From Streptomyces solicavernae (GTDB taxonomy: Bacteria > Actinomycetota > Actinomycetes > Streptomycetales > Streptomycetaceae): 64,000 bases of DNA. The stretch lies in contig NZ_JASCIR010000013.1 in assembly GCF_029968095.1 (NCBI RefSeq), positions 62,001-126,000 on the forward strand. Direction: 5' to 3'. Of the stretch, positions 1 to 10,988 are shown piece by piece (the stretch's first letter is position 1; each line of letters starts with the position of its first letter). Under the pieces are notes generated by a model. The model saw nothing but the letters and a program-made list of their open reading frames with translations, was not told the DNA's origin and did no database searches. Both the position numbers and the translations under genes were made by a program.

Positions 1-1
1 C

Positions 2-840
2 AGCGAGTTCGTACGCAAGGACACCCTCGCCGCAACCCTGGAGCTGCTGCGCGAGCGGCCCGAGGCCGTGGTGGTCGCCGGGTCCACGGACTGGGGTGTC
101 GAGGTCAACATCCGTGCCCGCAGGGCGAGTTGCGTCGTCGCCGTCGACCGGCTGCCCGAACTCCGGGAGCTGCGCGTCGAGTCCGGCCACCTCCGGATCG
201 GGGCCGCCCTCACCCTCACCGAGATCGAGCGGCGCCTCGACGGCCGAGTCCCGCTGCTCGACGGGCTGTTCCCGCAGTTCGCGTCCCGGCTGATCCGCAA
301 CGGCGCCACCCTCGGCGGCAACCTGGGCACCGGCTCGCCGATCGGCGACAGCCCGCCGGTGCTGCTCGCCCTTGAGGCGTCCCTGGTGCTCGCCGACGCC
401 GACGGGGAGCGTGAGGTGCCCCTCGCCGACTACTTCACCGGGTACCGGCAGAGCGTGCGCATGCCCGGCGAACTGATCAGGGCCGTACGGATCCCGCTGC
501 CGCTGTCGCAGGTCACGGCCTTCCACAAGATCGCCAAGCGGCGCTTCGACGACATCTCCAGCGTGGCCGTCGCCTTCGCGCTCGACATCGAGGACGGCGT
601 CGTACGCAAGGCCCGCATCGGCCTCGGCGGCGTGGCCGCCACCCCGGTCCGGGCGCTCACCACCGAGGCGGCCCTGGAGGGCGAGCCGTGGTCCGCGGCG
701 ACCGTCGAGGCCGCGGCCCGGGTGCTGCGCGGCGAGGGCACACCGATGGACGACCACCGCGCCAGCTCCCGCTACCGCAGCGCGATGCTCGGCCAGAGCC
801 TGCTGAAGCTGTACGCCCAGACCACCGAGGCGGAGTCGTC

Positions 841-844
<4 letters not shown>
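2..844 (+). CDS. xdhA: Xanthine dehydrogenase small subunit, FAD domain (5' end outside window)
   Basis: The reading frame is open from base 2, so the gene starts upstream and about 280 C-terminal residues are visible. They form the FAD-binding domain of the molybdenum hydroxylase small subunit. The glycine-rich FAD contact NGATLGGNLGTGSPIGD is present, followed by the CO-dehydrogenase-flavoprotein C-terminal fold (AFHKIAKRRFDDISSVA). In this family electrons from purine oxidation pass from the molybdenum cofactor through 2Fe-2S centres to this FAD and then to NAD+. The 2Fe-2S domain, if fused as in bacterial XdhA, would lie outside the window. The stop overlaps the xdhB start by 4 bp (ATGA), so translation is probably coupled. 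The GTG at 68 is internal and is not taken as the start. Confidence 0.9.
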
Positions 845-3241
<2,397 letters not shown>

Positions 3242-3249
<8 letters not shown>

Positions 3250-4060
3250 CATGTCGTGGGTCGCCGCGGTCGCGCGGCTGCGGGCCCGCCGGGAGCCCGG
3301 CGTGCTCGTGACCGTCGCGACCGTGCGCGGCCACGCCCCGCGCGAGGCCGGGGCGAAGCTCGTCGTGGGCCGGACAGGGGCGTGGGGCTCGATCGGCGGC
3401 GGCAACGTCGAGGCCGTCGCGACCGACCGGGCCCGCGAGCTGCTCGCCGCGTCCGATGCGCAGCCGGAGCTGATCGACTTCGCCCTGAACGACAAGGTGA
3501 CCAACCAGCACGGCGTGCAGTGCTGCGGCGGCACCGTCCAGGTGCTGCTCGAACCGCTGCACGTGGTGCGGGCTGTGGCGGTGTTCGGCGTCGGGCACGT
3601 CGGCCTGGAACTCGCGCGCATCCTCGTACGGCAGGACCTCGACCTGCACCTGATCGACAGCCGTTCCGCCATGCTCACCGATCAGCGGCTCGGCGTGCTG
3701 GCGGACGCGGTGGCGCAGGTGCACGTGCATCACACGCCGCTGCTGCCGGAGGAGGTCCTGGAGCAACTGCCGCGCGGCACCCATGTGTTGATCATGACCC
3801 ATGACCACGCCGAGGACGCCGCGCTGTGCGACGCCGCGCTGCGCACCCCGCACCTCGGCTCGGTCGGCCTGATCGGCTCGGCGGCCAAGTGGGCGCGGTT
3901 CCGCAAGCGCCTCGCCACCGAGGGCGGCCACGACGACGCGGCCATCGACCGCATCAAGACCCCGATCGGCCTGCCCGACATCGGCGGCAAGGACCCGGCG
4001 ACGATCGCGGTGAGCGTGGCGGCGGACCTGCTGCGCACGTTCGAGGCGGGGGCGGACTGA
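3242..4060 (+). CDS. xdhC: Xanthine dehydrogenase accessory protein XdhC
   Basis: XdhC proteins bind the molybdenum cofactor, promote its sulfuration and deliver it to the large subunit. The 272-residue product has the N-terminal XdhC/CoxI segment (TVRGHAPREAGAKLVV, GSIGGGNVE), the cysteine pair in QCCGGTVQVLLEPL, and a C-terminal Rossmann-type domain (AVFGVGHVGLELA, residues about 116-128). The start is GTG at 3242 or ATG at 3251; both lie inside or just past the xdhB end, and the longer form is given. It is the last gene of the operon. A strong hairpin follows before the convergent export locus. Confidence 0.93.
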
Positions 4061-4136
4061 GCGCCGGGCCGCTTTCCCGTGGCGGTGGCCCAGGGAGCGT
4101 CCCCTGCCGCCTCGGGCCCGCCTGCCCGCCTGCCCG

Positions 4137-4161
4137 CCTGCCCGCCGCTCGGGCGGGCAGG
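4137..4161. terminator. Bidirectional terminator hairpin between xdhC and the export operon
   Basis: Perfect 10-bp inverted repeat (CCTGCCCGCC / GGCGGGCAGG) with a 5-base loop in the 124-bp gap between two convergent genes. There is no T-run, which is usual for Streptomyces terminators. The left flank holds tandem copies of the 8-mer CCCGCCTG. Confidence 0.65.
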
Positions 4162-4184
4162 GCCGGGGGCGGAACCCCCGGGGG

Positions 4185-7040
4185 TCACTGCATCTGGCGC
4201 CGCACCAGTTCGTGCAGCCGCCCTCCCGTGTCCGCCAACAGTTCCGCGGGCGGCCCCTGCTGGACGACGCGGCCCTCCGACATCACCACGACCCGGTCGG
4301 CGCCCAGCACCGTGGACAGACGGTGGGCGATCACGACACGGGTGGCGTTCAACGTACGGGTGCTGTCCATCACCGTGCGCTGCGCCTCGTTGTCCAGCGC
4401 ACTCGTCGCCTCGTCGAAGAACAGCACGCGCGGACGCCGGATCAGCGCCTGCGCGATCATCAGGCGCTGCCGCTGCCCGCCGGAGATCGCCCCGCCGCCG
4501 GAGATCATCGTGTGCAGGCCCATCGGCATCCGCTTGATGTCCTCGGCGAGCCCCGCCATCGCCGCGGCCTCCCACGCCTCCTCCTGCGAGAACGCCTCCG
4601 CCCCGCAGATGCAGTCCAGGATCGACCCGGTGAGCGGTTGCGCGTTCTGCAGCACCACCCCGCACTGCCGGCGCACCGCCGACTGGTCCAGGGCCGCCAG
4701 ATCCTGCCCGTCGTACAGCACACTGCCCGAGACCGGCTCGTCGAAGCCGATGAGCAGCCGCAGCAGCGTCGACTTGCCGCAGCCGCTCGGCCCGACCACC
4801 GCCACGAACTCGCCCGGCCGGATCGAAAGCGACACGTCGTCCAGGACCAGCGGCCCGTCGTCCGCATAGCGGAAGGACACGCCGCGCGCCTCGATCCCGC
4901 CCTGCAGCTCGCCCGGCTGAGCGCTGCCCGTACGCACCTCCGGAGCCTCGTCGAGGACCGGCTTGATCTGCTCGAACATCGGCAGCACCGCGGCCGCCGA
5001 GAGCAGCGCGCCGGTCAGCTGCGTGACCGACGTCAGGAGCATCGTCACCGCCGTGCTGAACGTGAGGAACTCGGCCGCGGTCAGGCTGCCGCTGGCCGGG
5101 CCCGCGAGCAGCATGAACATGATGAGCGTGCACAGCGGCAGATAGACCGCGTTCAGGACCGTCGTGACGTTCTTGATGCGCCCCGCCCGCTGCTGCAGCT
5201 CCCGGCTGCGCGCGAACTCCCCGGCCCACGCCGCGTACGCGAAGCTCTCCGCCCCGGCCACTCGCAGCTTGGGCAGCCCGCGCAGCGTCTGGAACGCCTG
5301 GTTGTTCAGCTTGTTCGACAGCTCCACGAGCCGCCGCTGCCAGCGCAGTTCCCACAGCCCGAGCATCAGGAACACCGCCGCGATGACGACCAGCATCCCC
5401 ATCGCCGCCAGGGCCAGCGGCACGCTGTAGAGCAGCAGCAGTACGACGTTCATCGCGCCGATCGACGAAGCCTGCAGCGCGACCGGGCCGATCCCCGAAA
5501 GGACCCGGCGGATCGCGCTGATCCCCATCGCGGCACTCGCCAGCTCACCCGTCGACCGGGACGCGAAGAACCGCGTCGGCAGCCGCAGCAGCCGGTCCCA
5601 GACCGCCGGTTGGAGCGTGCTCTCCATCCGGCCCTCCATCCGCAGCACCGTGAGGCCCTGCAGCAGCATGAACGCCGCCGACACGATGCTGGTGATCATG
5701 ACCGCCACGGACACCTGCACGATCAGGCTCGTCTCCGCGTTCGGTACGAACACGCCGAGCACCTGCCCCGTCGCGATCGGCACGAGCGCCCCGACGAGGA
5801 CCGTCACCAGCGAGGCGAGCGCGAGATTCCGCACATCGAACCCGGTGCCGCGCAGGCTGAAGCGGGCGAGCCGCAACGGCGTCAACGGGCGCTCCGGCAG
5901 CGGCCGGTAGAACATCACGGCCCGCGGCTCGAACTCGTCCGCGTTGGACTTGTCGACCCGGGTCCGCCGCCCCGACGTCGGGTGCACCGACTCGTAGCCG
6001 CCCCGCCGCCACAGCAGCGCGACCGGCGTCCCGCTCGCCGCCCGCGCCCCCACCAGCGGGCCCGCGTTCTCCCGCCACCAGCGCCCGTCCAGGCGCACCG
6101 CGCGCGTACGGACCCGGGAGGCCACCGCGATCTGCTCCACCGGATCGATCCGTTCGCTGACCGCACCGCCCTCCGCCGCGTCCGCCAGCGTGATCCCCGC
6201 CGCCTCCGCGACGAGCCGGCAGGCCGCGTACGTCGCGTCCCGGCCCGCACCCGGCTCCGTACGACGGGCCGGACCCCGCCTGCCGGAACGGCCGATGGAG
6301 GCGATCAGCGTGCGGTCGGCCTCCTCGCGGACGTTCTCGCCCGCCTTGATCCCGGCCGCCGTACGGTCCTCGTGGGCCCGCTCAAGCCGTTCGATCCAGC
6401 GGTCCAGGGCGGACAGCAGCCGCCACTGCTGGTTGACCATCCGCTGCCACATGTCCGGGTCGACCAGCAGATCGCCCGCCGCCTCCCCGCTGTAGGCGGC
6501 CCCGTACTGCACGCTGCCCGGCAGCACCGGCATCCACAGGATCTCGTCGTCGGCCACCACGTCGTCGCCCATGGTGCGCCCGTCGAGCGGCGCCTCGAAC
6601 AGCACCCGGTGCCCGCGCCCGATGCCCAGCGCGAAGGCGTGCTCCAGGAGGCTCAGCGCCTGGTCCTGGGTGTCGTACTGGCTCGCGTACTGCTGCTCGT
6701 ACGACCAGGCGTCGCCGTGGTCCGCGCGGTACAGCTCGCGCAGCGGAATCCGGCGCAGCTCGCAGCCCGGAAGGGGCCGGCCGACCAGCGTGTGCTGCGG
6801 GCCCTCGACCGGGCCGAGCAGCAGCGTGCCCGGCTCCAGGCGGCCCAGGTAGTGCCAGTGGCCCTGCTGCACCGCGTCCACGGCGAACAGGTCGAGCGCC
6901 CCGGCCACCACGAACCACAGCACCTGCGGTCCCTCCAGGTGCACGCTGCGCAGCCCCGCGCAGTCCACCGGGGTGCCGAGCGCGCCGAACGCGGCGGCCA
7001 CGGAGTCGTCGTACATGTGCTGCTGCGGTACGGAGTCCAC
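4185..7040 (-). CDS. NHLM bacteriocin-system ABC transporter, ATP-binding/permease protein without peptidase
   Basis: The 951-residue protein has a long N-terminal region of about 400 residues beginning MYDDSVAAAFGALG. This resembles the cyclic-nucleotide-binding-like N-terminus of the NHLM-system ABC family (TIGR03797-type). A six-helix ABC exporter domain (roughly 410-700) and an ATPase follow. The ATPase has Walker A GPSGCGKST, signature ISGGQRQRL and Walker B VLFFDEATSALD, all intact. There is no C39 peptidase. Start: GTG at 7040, 1 bp after the upstream stop, with GGGAG 7 bases ahead; a later ATG at 7016 is possible. It is the last gene of the operon. Inferred role: partner or energising half of the exporter for the precursor at 10231-10458. 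Confidence 0.88.
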   Translation of the reverse strand: MDSVPQQHMYDDSVAAAFGALGTPVDCAGLRSVHLEGPQVLWFVVAGALDLFAVDAVQQGHWHYLGRLEPGTLLLGPVEGPQHTLVGRPLPGCELRRIPLRELYRADHGDAWSYEQQYASQYDTQDQALSLLEHAFALGIGRGHRVLFEAPLDGRTMGDDVVADDEILWMPVLPGSVQYGAAYSGEAAGDLLVDPDMWQRMVNQQWRLLSALDRWIERLERAHEDRTAAGIKAGENVREEADRTLIASIGRSGRRGPARRTEPGAGRDATYAACRLVAEAAGITLADAAEGGAVSERIDPVEQIAVASRVRTRAVRLDGRWWRENAGPLVGARAASGTPVALLWRRGGYESVHPTSGRRTRVDKSNADEFEPRAVMFYRPLPERPLTPLRLARFSLRGTGFDVRNLALASLVTVLVGALVPIATGQVLGVFVPNAETSLIVQVSVAVMITSIVSAAFMLLQGLTVLRMEGRMESTLQPAVWDRLLRLPTRFFASRSTGELASAAMGISAIRRVLSGIGPVALQASSIGAMNVVLLLLYSVPLALAAMGMLVVIAAVFLMLGLWELRWQRRLVELSNKLNNQAFQTLRGLPKLRVAGAESFAYAAWAGEFARSRELQQRAGRIKNVTTVLNAVYLPLCTLIMFMLLAGPASGSLTAAEFLTFSTAVTMLLTSVTQLTGALLSAAAVLPMFEQIKPVLDEAPEVRTGSAQPGELQGGIEARGVSFRYADDGPLVLDDVSLSIRPGEFVAVVGPSGCGKSTLLRLLIGFDEPVSGSVLYDGQDLAALDQSAVRRQCGVVLQNAQPLTGSILDCICGAEAFSQEEAWEAAAMAGLAEDIKRMPMGLHTMISGGGAISGGQRQRLMIAQALIRRPRVLFFDEATSALDNEAQRTVMDSTRTLNATRVVIAHRLSTVLGADRVVVMSEGRVVQQGPPAELLADTGGRLHELVRRQMQ

Positions 7041-7041
7041 C

Positions 7042-9327
7042 TCAGTGCTCCCTGACCAGCTCGGCGTAGGCCCCGCCCGCGGCGACCAGGTCCTCGTGAC
7101 GGCCACGTTCCACGATCTGCCCGTGGTCGAGCACCACGATCTCGTCGCTGTCGCGCACCGTGCTCAGCCGGTGCGCGATGACCACACAGGCGCAGCCGCG
7201 GCGGCGCAGATTGTCGATCACGGTCTGCTCGGTCTCCGCGTCCAGGGCGCTGGTCACCTCGTCCAGGACCAGAATGCTGGGGCGGCGCACCAGGGCCCGC
7301 GCGATCTCCAGGCGCTGCCGCTGCCCGCCGGAGAAGTTCCGCCCGTCCTGCTCCACCCGGCCGTGGATGCCGCCGGGCCTGCGGGCCACGATCTCGTACA
7401 GGCAGGCGTCCTGCAGCGCGGCCACCACGTCCTCGTCGGGGATCGACGGGTCCCACAGCGCGACGTTGTCGCGGACCGTGCCCTCGAAGAGGAACACGTC
7501 CTGGTCGACGAAGGACACGGACGCCGACAGCGCCCCGCGCGCAATGTCCTCAAGACGCTGCCCGTCGATGCGGATCGTGCCCTCCCACGGGCTGTAAAGA
7601 CCCGAGATCAGCCGGGACACCGTCGACTTGCCGCTGCCGGAGCCGCCGACCAGCGCGACCTGCTGGCCCGGCCCGACCGTCAGCGAGAACCCGGTGAGCA
7701 GCGGCTTGTCCAGCGGGCTGTAGCCGAAGGTGATGGCGTCGAGCGTCACATGGCCCTTCAGACGGCGCGTGGAGGCGGCCGGCTCGGGGCGCGTGTACAG
7801 CGCGTCGACGGGGAAGTTCTCCACGTCCTTGAGGCGGGCCACGTCGGCAGCGAAGTCCTGGATACGGCCCGCGACGCCGTTGAGCCGGGTGATCGGCGCG
7901 GTGAAGCGGGTCACCAGCGCCTGGAACGCCACGAGCAGGCCGATCGACAGATGCCCCTCGACCGCCCGCAGCCCGCCGATCCACAGGATCAGCGCACTGT
8001 TCAGCGTCGCCAGCGTCGGCGCGACGATCCCCAGCCAGGCACTCGGCACCCCGAGCTTCTGCTGCTCCTCCAACGTGGTGGCGTGCTGCCCGGCCCACCG
8101 CCGGAAGTAGCCGTCCTCACCGCCCGTGGCCTTCATCGTCTCGATCAGCTGCAGGCCGGTGTACGAGGTGTTGGTCAGCTTGGCGCTGTCCGCGCGCAGC
8201 TTCTGGGTGCCGGTGGCACGCAGCCGGATCACGATCCGCATCGCCACGATGTTCAGCAGCGCGATGCCCACGCCGACCAGGGTGAGCTGCGGATCGTACG
8301 TCCACAGCAGCGCCGCGTAGAGCAGCACCACGATGCCGTCGACCGCGGTGGCCGTGAGGTCGCGGGCCAGCGTCTCGGCGACCGCGTCGTTGGACGCCAG
8401 GCGCTGCACCAGGTCGGCGGGGCTGCGCTGCGCGTAGAACGTCACGGGCAGCCGCAGGAGATGGCGCAGGAACCGGGCGCTGCCGAGCGTCGACGAGATG
8501 ATGCGGCCGCGCAGCAGATTCGCCTGCTGCAGCCAGGTCAGCACCACCGTGAGCGCCACCATCGCCCCCATCGAGGCGAACAGCGCCCCGAGCAACGACG
8601 TCTGATGCTCTATCAGAAACAGGTCGATGTACGTCCGGCTCAGCGCCGGCAGCGCCGCGCCGACCGCCACCAGCAGCAGGCTGGCCACCAGCGCGGCGAG
8701 CATCGTGCCCGTGGTGCCGCGCAGGCGGGCCGGCATGGCCTTCAGCACACCGGGCCTGCGCCCGCCCGGCCGGAACTCCTCGCCCGGTTCGAGGACCAGG
8801 ACGACACCGGTGAAGCTGGAGTCGAAGTCCTCCTCGGGCACAAAACGGCGGCCCTTGTCCGGGTCGTTGATGTACACGCCGCGGCGGCCGAGGCGACGCC
8901 CCGTGCCGTCGTACACGACGTAGTGGTTGAACTCCCAGAACAGGATCGCGGGCGCCTTCACCTCGGCGAGCGCCGCGGGCTCCATCTGCATGCCCTTGGC
9001 CGTCAGGCCGTAACTGCGCGCCGCCTTCAGGACGTTGCTCGCCCGCGAGCCGTCCCGGGAGACGCCGCACGCGATGCGCAGCTCTTCCAGCGGGACGTGC
9101 CGGCCGTGGTGGGCGAGGACCATCGCGAGGGCCGCGGCGCCGCACTCCACCGCTTCCATCTGCAGGACGGTGGGTGTGCGGACCTTGCCGGGCCGCCTGC
9201 CCTTCGACGCGGGCCGCGGCGCCGCACGGCGCTTGCCGCGCCGCTGGGGTTCGGGGCGGTGCCTGCGGCGGCCGCCGGGGGGCGGCAGCTGCTGCTGGTG
9301 CTCCGGGGAGGGGTGCGGTGCGGTCAC
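7042..9327 (-). CDS. Peptidase-containing ABC transporter (C39 leader peptidase), NHLM family
   Basis: The 761-residue protein combines a C39 double-glycine peptidase, an exporter membrane domain and an ATPase. The catalytic triad is complete: Cys62 in MEAVECGAA, His135 in FNHYVVYDG, Asp155 in INDPDKG. The ATPase has Walker A GGSGSGKST, signature FSGGQRQRLE and Walker B ILVLDEVTSALD. The N-terminal 45 residues are basic and proline-rich. Such proteins cut the leader after Gly-Gly and export the core. GTG at 9327 overlaps the HlyD-like gene stop by 4 bp (GTGA). Its likely substrate is the GG-leader peptide encoded just upstream in the same operon. Confidence 0.93.
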   Translation of the reverse strand: MTAPHPSPEHQQQLPPPGGRRRHRPEPQRRGKRRAAPRPASKGRRPGKVRTPTVLQMEAVECGAAALAMVLAHHGRHVPLEELRIACGVSRDGSRASNVLKAARSYGLTAKGMQMEPAALAEVKAPAILFWEFNHYVVYDGTGRRLGRRGVYINDPDKGRRFVPEEDFDSSFTGVVLVLEPGEEFRPGGRRPGVLKAMPARLRGTTGTMLAALVASLLLVAVGAALPALSRTYIDLFLIEHQTSLLGALFASMGAMVALTVVLTWLQQANLLRGRIISSTLGSARFLRHLLRLPVTFYAQRSPADLVQRLASNDAVAETLARDLTATAVDGIVVLLYAALLWTYDPQLTLVGVGIALLNIVAMRIVIRLRATGTQKLRADSAKLTNTSYTGLQLIETMKATGGEDGYFRRWAGQHATTLEEQQKLGVPSAWLGIVAPTLATLNSALILWIGGLRAVEGHLSIGLLVAFQALVTRFTAPITRLNGVAGRIQDFAADVARLKDVENFPVDALYTRPEPAASTRRLKGHVTLDAITFGYSPLDKPLLTGFSLTVGPGQQVALVGGSGSGKSTVSRLISGLYSPWEGTIRIDGQRLEDIARGALSASVSFVDQDVFLFEGTVRDNVALWDPSIPDEDVVAALQDACLYEIVARRPGGIHGRVEQDGRNFSGGQRQRLEIARALVRRPSILVLDEVTSALDAETEQTVIDNLRRRGCACVVIAHRLSTVRDSDEIVVLDHGQIVERGRHEDLVAAGGAYAELVREH

Positions 9328-10124
9328 GGAAGCAGCCAATCGATCGGGCGCTGCTCGGCGAGGTGCAGGGCGCCGGTGGCCGGGGTCATGGATTCGAGCG
9401 CGAAGGGCGGCCCGTCGTCGGCCGACCAGGCGTAACCCGACTTGGTGCGGGCCTTCTTCAGCTGGACGAGGACGGCCACGGGCGGCCCGTTCTTCGTGAA
9501 CTGCCCGGCGAGTTCCTTGTCGCCGAGGAACCCGGCGATCCGCTGCCGGGTCTGCGCGGCCCGTCCGACGGCCTTCACGGTGCCGCGCAGCGTCCCGTAC
9601 TGCTTCGGCACGGACGGCACGGTCACGTCGACGTCGGCGCCGACACGGGCAGTGGCCGCGCTGTCGGCGGGTACGTACAGCACCGCGAGCAGCGGGTCGT
9701 CGCTCCCGGCCACGCGCTCCAGGCTCGCGACGTCGGCGCCGGTCGTGACGACGGTGCCGATCCTGGCGACGAGCGTGCTGACACGCCCCGCGGCGATCGT
9801 GCGGACGACCTCGTCGCCCTGCTGCGTACGGACGTTGAGCACGGGGGCGCCGGCGGCGAGCCGTTCGCCCTCCTCGGCGAGGACGCGGGTCACCTGGCCG
9901 GTGACGGGGCTCTGCAGGACGTAACTGCCCTGCCCGTACGTGAGGACTCCGGGGGCCCGCAGCGTCGAGGCGACCGACCCGGTGACGGCCCAGACGCTCG
10001 CGGCGGCCATCACGACGAGCGTGACGGCGAGGACGAGCAGGCCCTGCGGGCGGGCGTAGCGCACCGGTACGTCGAGTTCCTCGGGCGACTGCAGCTTGGA
10101 CAGGGCCTGTTGGCGGAACTGCAC
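9324..10124 (-). CDS. NHLP-system secretion adaptor, HlyD/membrane-fusion-like
   Basis: The 266-residue protein has a cytoplasmic N-terminus (MQFRQQALSKLQSPEELDVP), one membrane helix (about 27-50, GLLVLAVTLVVMAAASVWAV), then an extracellular part with biotinyl-lipoyl-like segments. This architecture matches the HlyD-like NHLP bacteriocin secretion protein family (TIGR03794-type). In Gram-positive bacteria such adaptors assist C39-ABC exporters without an outer membrane. It is coupled to the C39 transporter by a GTGA overlap and lies about 106 bp downstream of the precursor gene, separated by a strong hairpin. Identification rests on architecture plus context. Confidence 0.85.
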   Translation of the reverse strand: MQFRQQALSKLQSPEELDVPVRYARPQGLLVLAVTLVVMAAASVWAVTGSVASTLRAPGVLTYGQGSYVLQSPVTGQVTRVLAEEGERLAAGAPVLNVRTQQGDEVVRTIAAGRVSTLVARIGTVVTTGADVASLERVAGSDDPLLAVLYVPADSAATARVGADVDVTVPSVPKQYGTLRGTVKAVGRAAQTRQRIAGFLGDKELAGQFTKNGPPVAVLVQLKKARTKSGYAWSADDGPPFALESMTPATGALHLAEQRPIDWLLP

Positions 10125-10170
10125 GGGACGCTTTCCTTACTTGCCGAGGGCTGGGCCTAACGCGGCCGTA

Positions 10171-10197
10171 AGCCCCGGAACTGGGTGTTCCGGGGCT
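10171..10197 (-). terminator. Hairpin between precursor-peptide gene and export genes
   Basis: Perfect 11-bp inverted repeat AGCCCCGGAAC / GTTCCGGGGCT with a 5-base loop, 33 bp past the precursor stop and 46 bp before the adaptor start. It has no T-run. Partial terminators or processing stem-loops at this place often keep structural-peptide mRNA more abundant than exporter mRNA in bacteriocin operons; that role is inferred here. Confidence 0.6.
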
Positions 10198-10230
10198 CAT
10201 GGATCACTGGTGTCTCAATGAGTTCGAGAC

Positions 10231-10458
10231 TCAGAGACCGGCGACCGTGCTGGTGGCCAGGCCCTGGAGGGGGGCCGTGTTGAGGCCGGTGGTGGCCTCG
10301 ACGGTGCCGACGACGGTGCCGACGGTGGAGGAGACCGGGGCGATGGAGTCGACGGTGCTGACGACGTTGCCCGCGAGACCGGCCACGAGGCCGCCGGCGA
10401 CGTTGTCGAGGTCGGCGTCGGAAATCTCGCGGGTCTCGACCTGGGGGGTGTTGTTCAT
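10231..10458 (-). CDS. Double-glycine leader precursor peptide of NHLP-type bacteriocin locus
   Basis: A 75-residue peptide. The first 23 residues (MNNTPQVETREISDADLDNVAGG) form a classic double-glycine leader with an acidic ISDADLDNVAGG motif. The predicted 52-residue core begins LVAGLAGNVVSTVDS. It has no cysteine, is rich in Val, Thr, Ser, Gly and Ala, has glycines spaced as GxxxG (VGTVVGT), and carries only two acidic and no basic residues. Start: ATG at 10458 gives the leader directly after GAAGGG; the frame stays open upstream to 10602 but that extension has no leader character. The genes downstream are its presumed processing and export machinery. From memory, the arrangement resembles the SCO0753-0756 bacteriocin-type locus of S. 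coelicolor; this was not checked by search. The activity is unknown. Confidence 0.85.
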   Translation of the reverse strand: MNNTPQVETREISDADLDNVAGGLVAGLAGNVVSTVDSIAPVSSTVGTVVGTVEATTGLNTAPLQGLATSTVAGL

Positions 10459-10988
10459 GGTGAGAGCTGCCCTTCTACAGAAATGGTGCAAAGGTCTTTC
10501 CAGCACCGCGGAACCCGGGGTGCGAATTGCGCGGTGGCGAGGATCAAAGCACGTACGCGGCGGCTCCATCCAATCGCCGAAGCACCCGTCGGACACGCAC
10601 ACCGCATTGAATCACCGCTGCGTGCACGCAGGTTCACCGGGTGACGGCAGCTCCTTCACAACATTCACAGGGGGAAATCAGGGGCGTGGCACGACTCCCA
10701 CCAACAAATCGGACATCCTCCAGCTGAGGGGCCCGCCGTGTGGCCCATGCACGGGAATTCGCGGGAGACCGCGGGCTGAATACCGTGACTGGCGTGCACA
10801 TTCGATGTGCAGGTTTACTGAAGGCGTGCTCAATCGGTTCCGAAGCGGACACAGGGGTGAATAGCCCACCAGTTCGTGCCCGGTCCCGACGTGCCCGGCA
10901 TCGGCGCCCGGCGGCCGGGCCGGGCCTGAGTGCCAGGGGCGCCCCGGCGGCCGTACCGTCGAAGCACCCCGAGCCGAGGAGGCATCCC
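10459..10988. other. 530-bp intergenic region upstream of the precursor peptide; likely regulatory
   Basis: Noncoding between the precursor gene (minus) and the RibD-like gene (plus). It should hold two divergent promoters. The only clear element seen is a 14-bp perfect palindrome at 10618-10631. Frames crossing it (for example one starting at 10740 in frame with the RibD-like gene) lack a ribosome-binding site and family resemblance. Confidence 0.6.
10618..10631. promoter_or_regulatory. 14-bp perfect palindrome, candidate operator
   Basis: CTGCGTGCACGCAG is self-complementary over all 14 bases and lies about 160 bp upstream of the precursor-peptide ATG. No dedicated regulator gene lies next to it. 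Confidence 0.35.

Noticed and set aside
688..840. Longer start for xdhB, upstream of ATG 841
   Set aside because: It would read through the xdhA coding region; the ATGA overlap at 841 fits operon style and family length.
4185..10458. Lanthipeptide, sactipeptide or LAP cluster
   Set aside because: The core has no cysteine and no LanM, LanB, radical SAM or YcaO gene is visible nearby.
10740..10988. N-terminal extension of the RibD-like protein
   Set aside because: GAGGAGG directly precedes ATG 10989 and the family begins there; the extension is low-complexity Arg/Ala-rich text.
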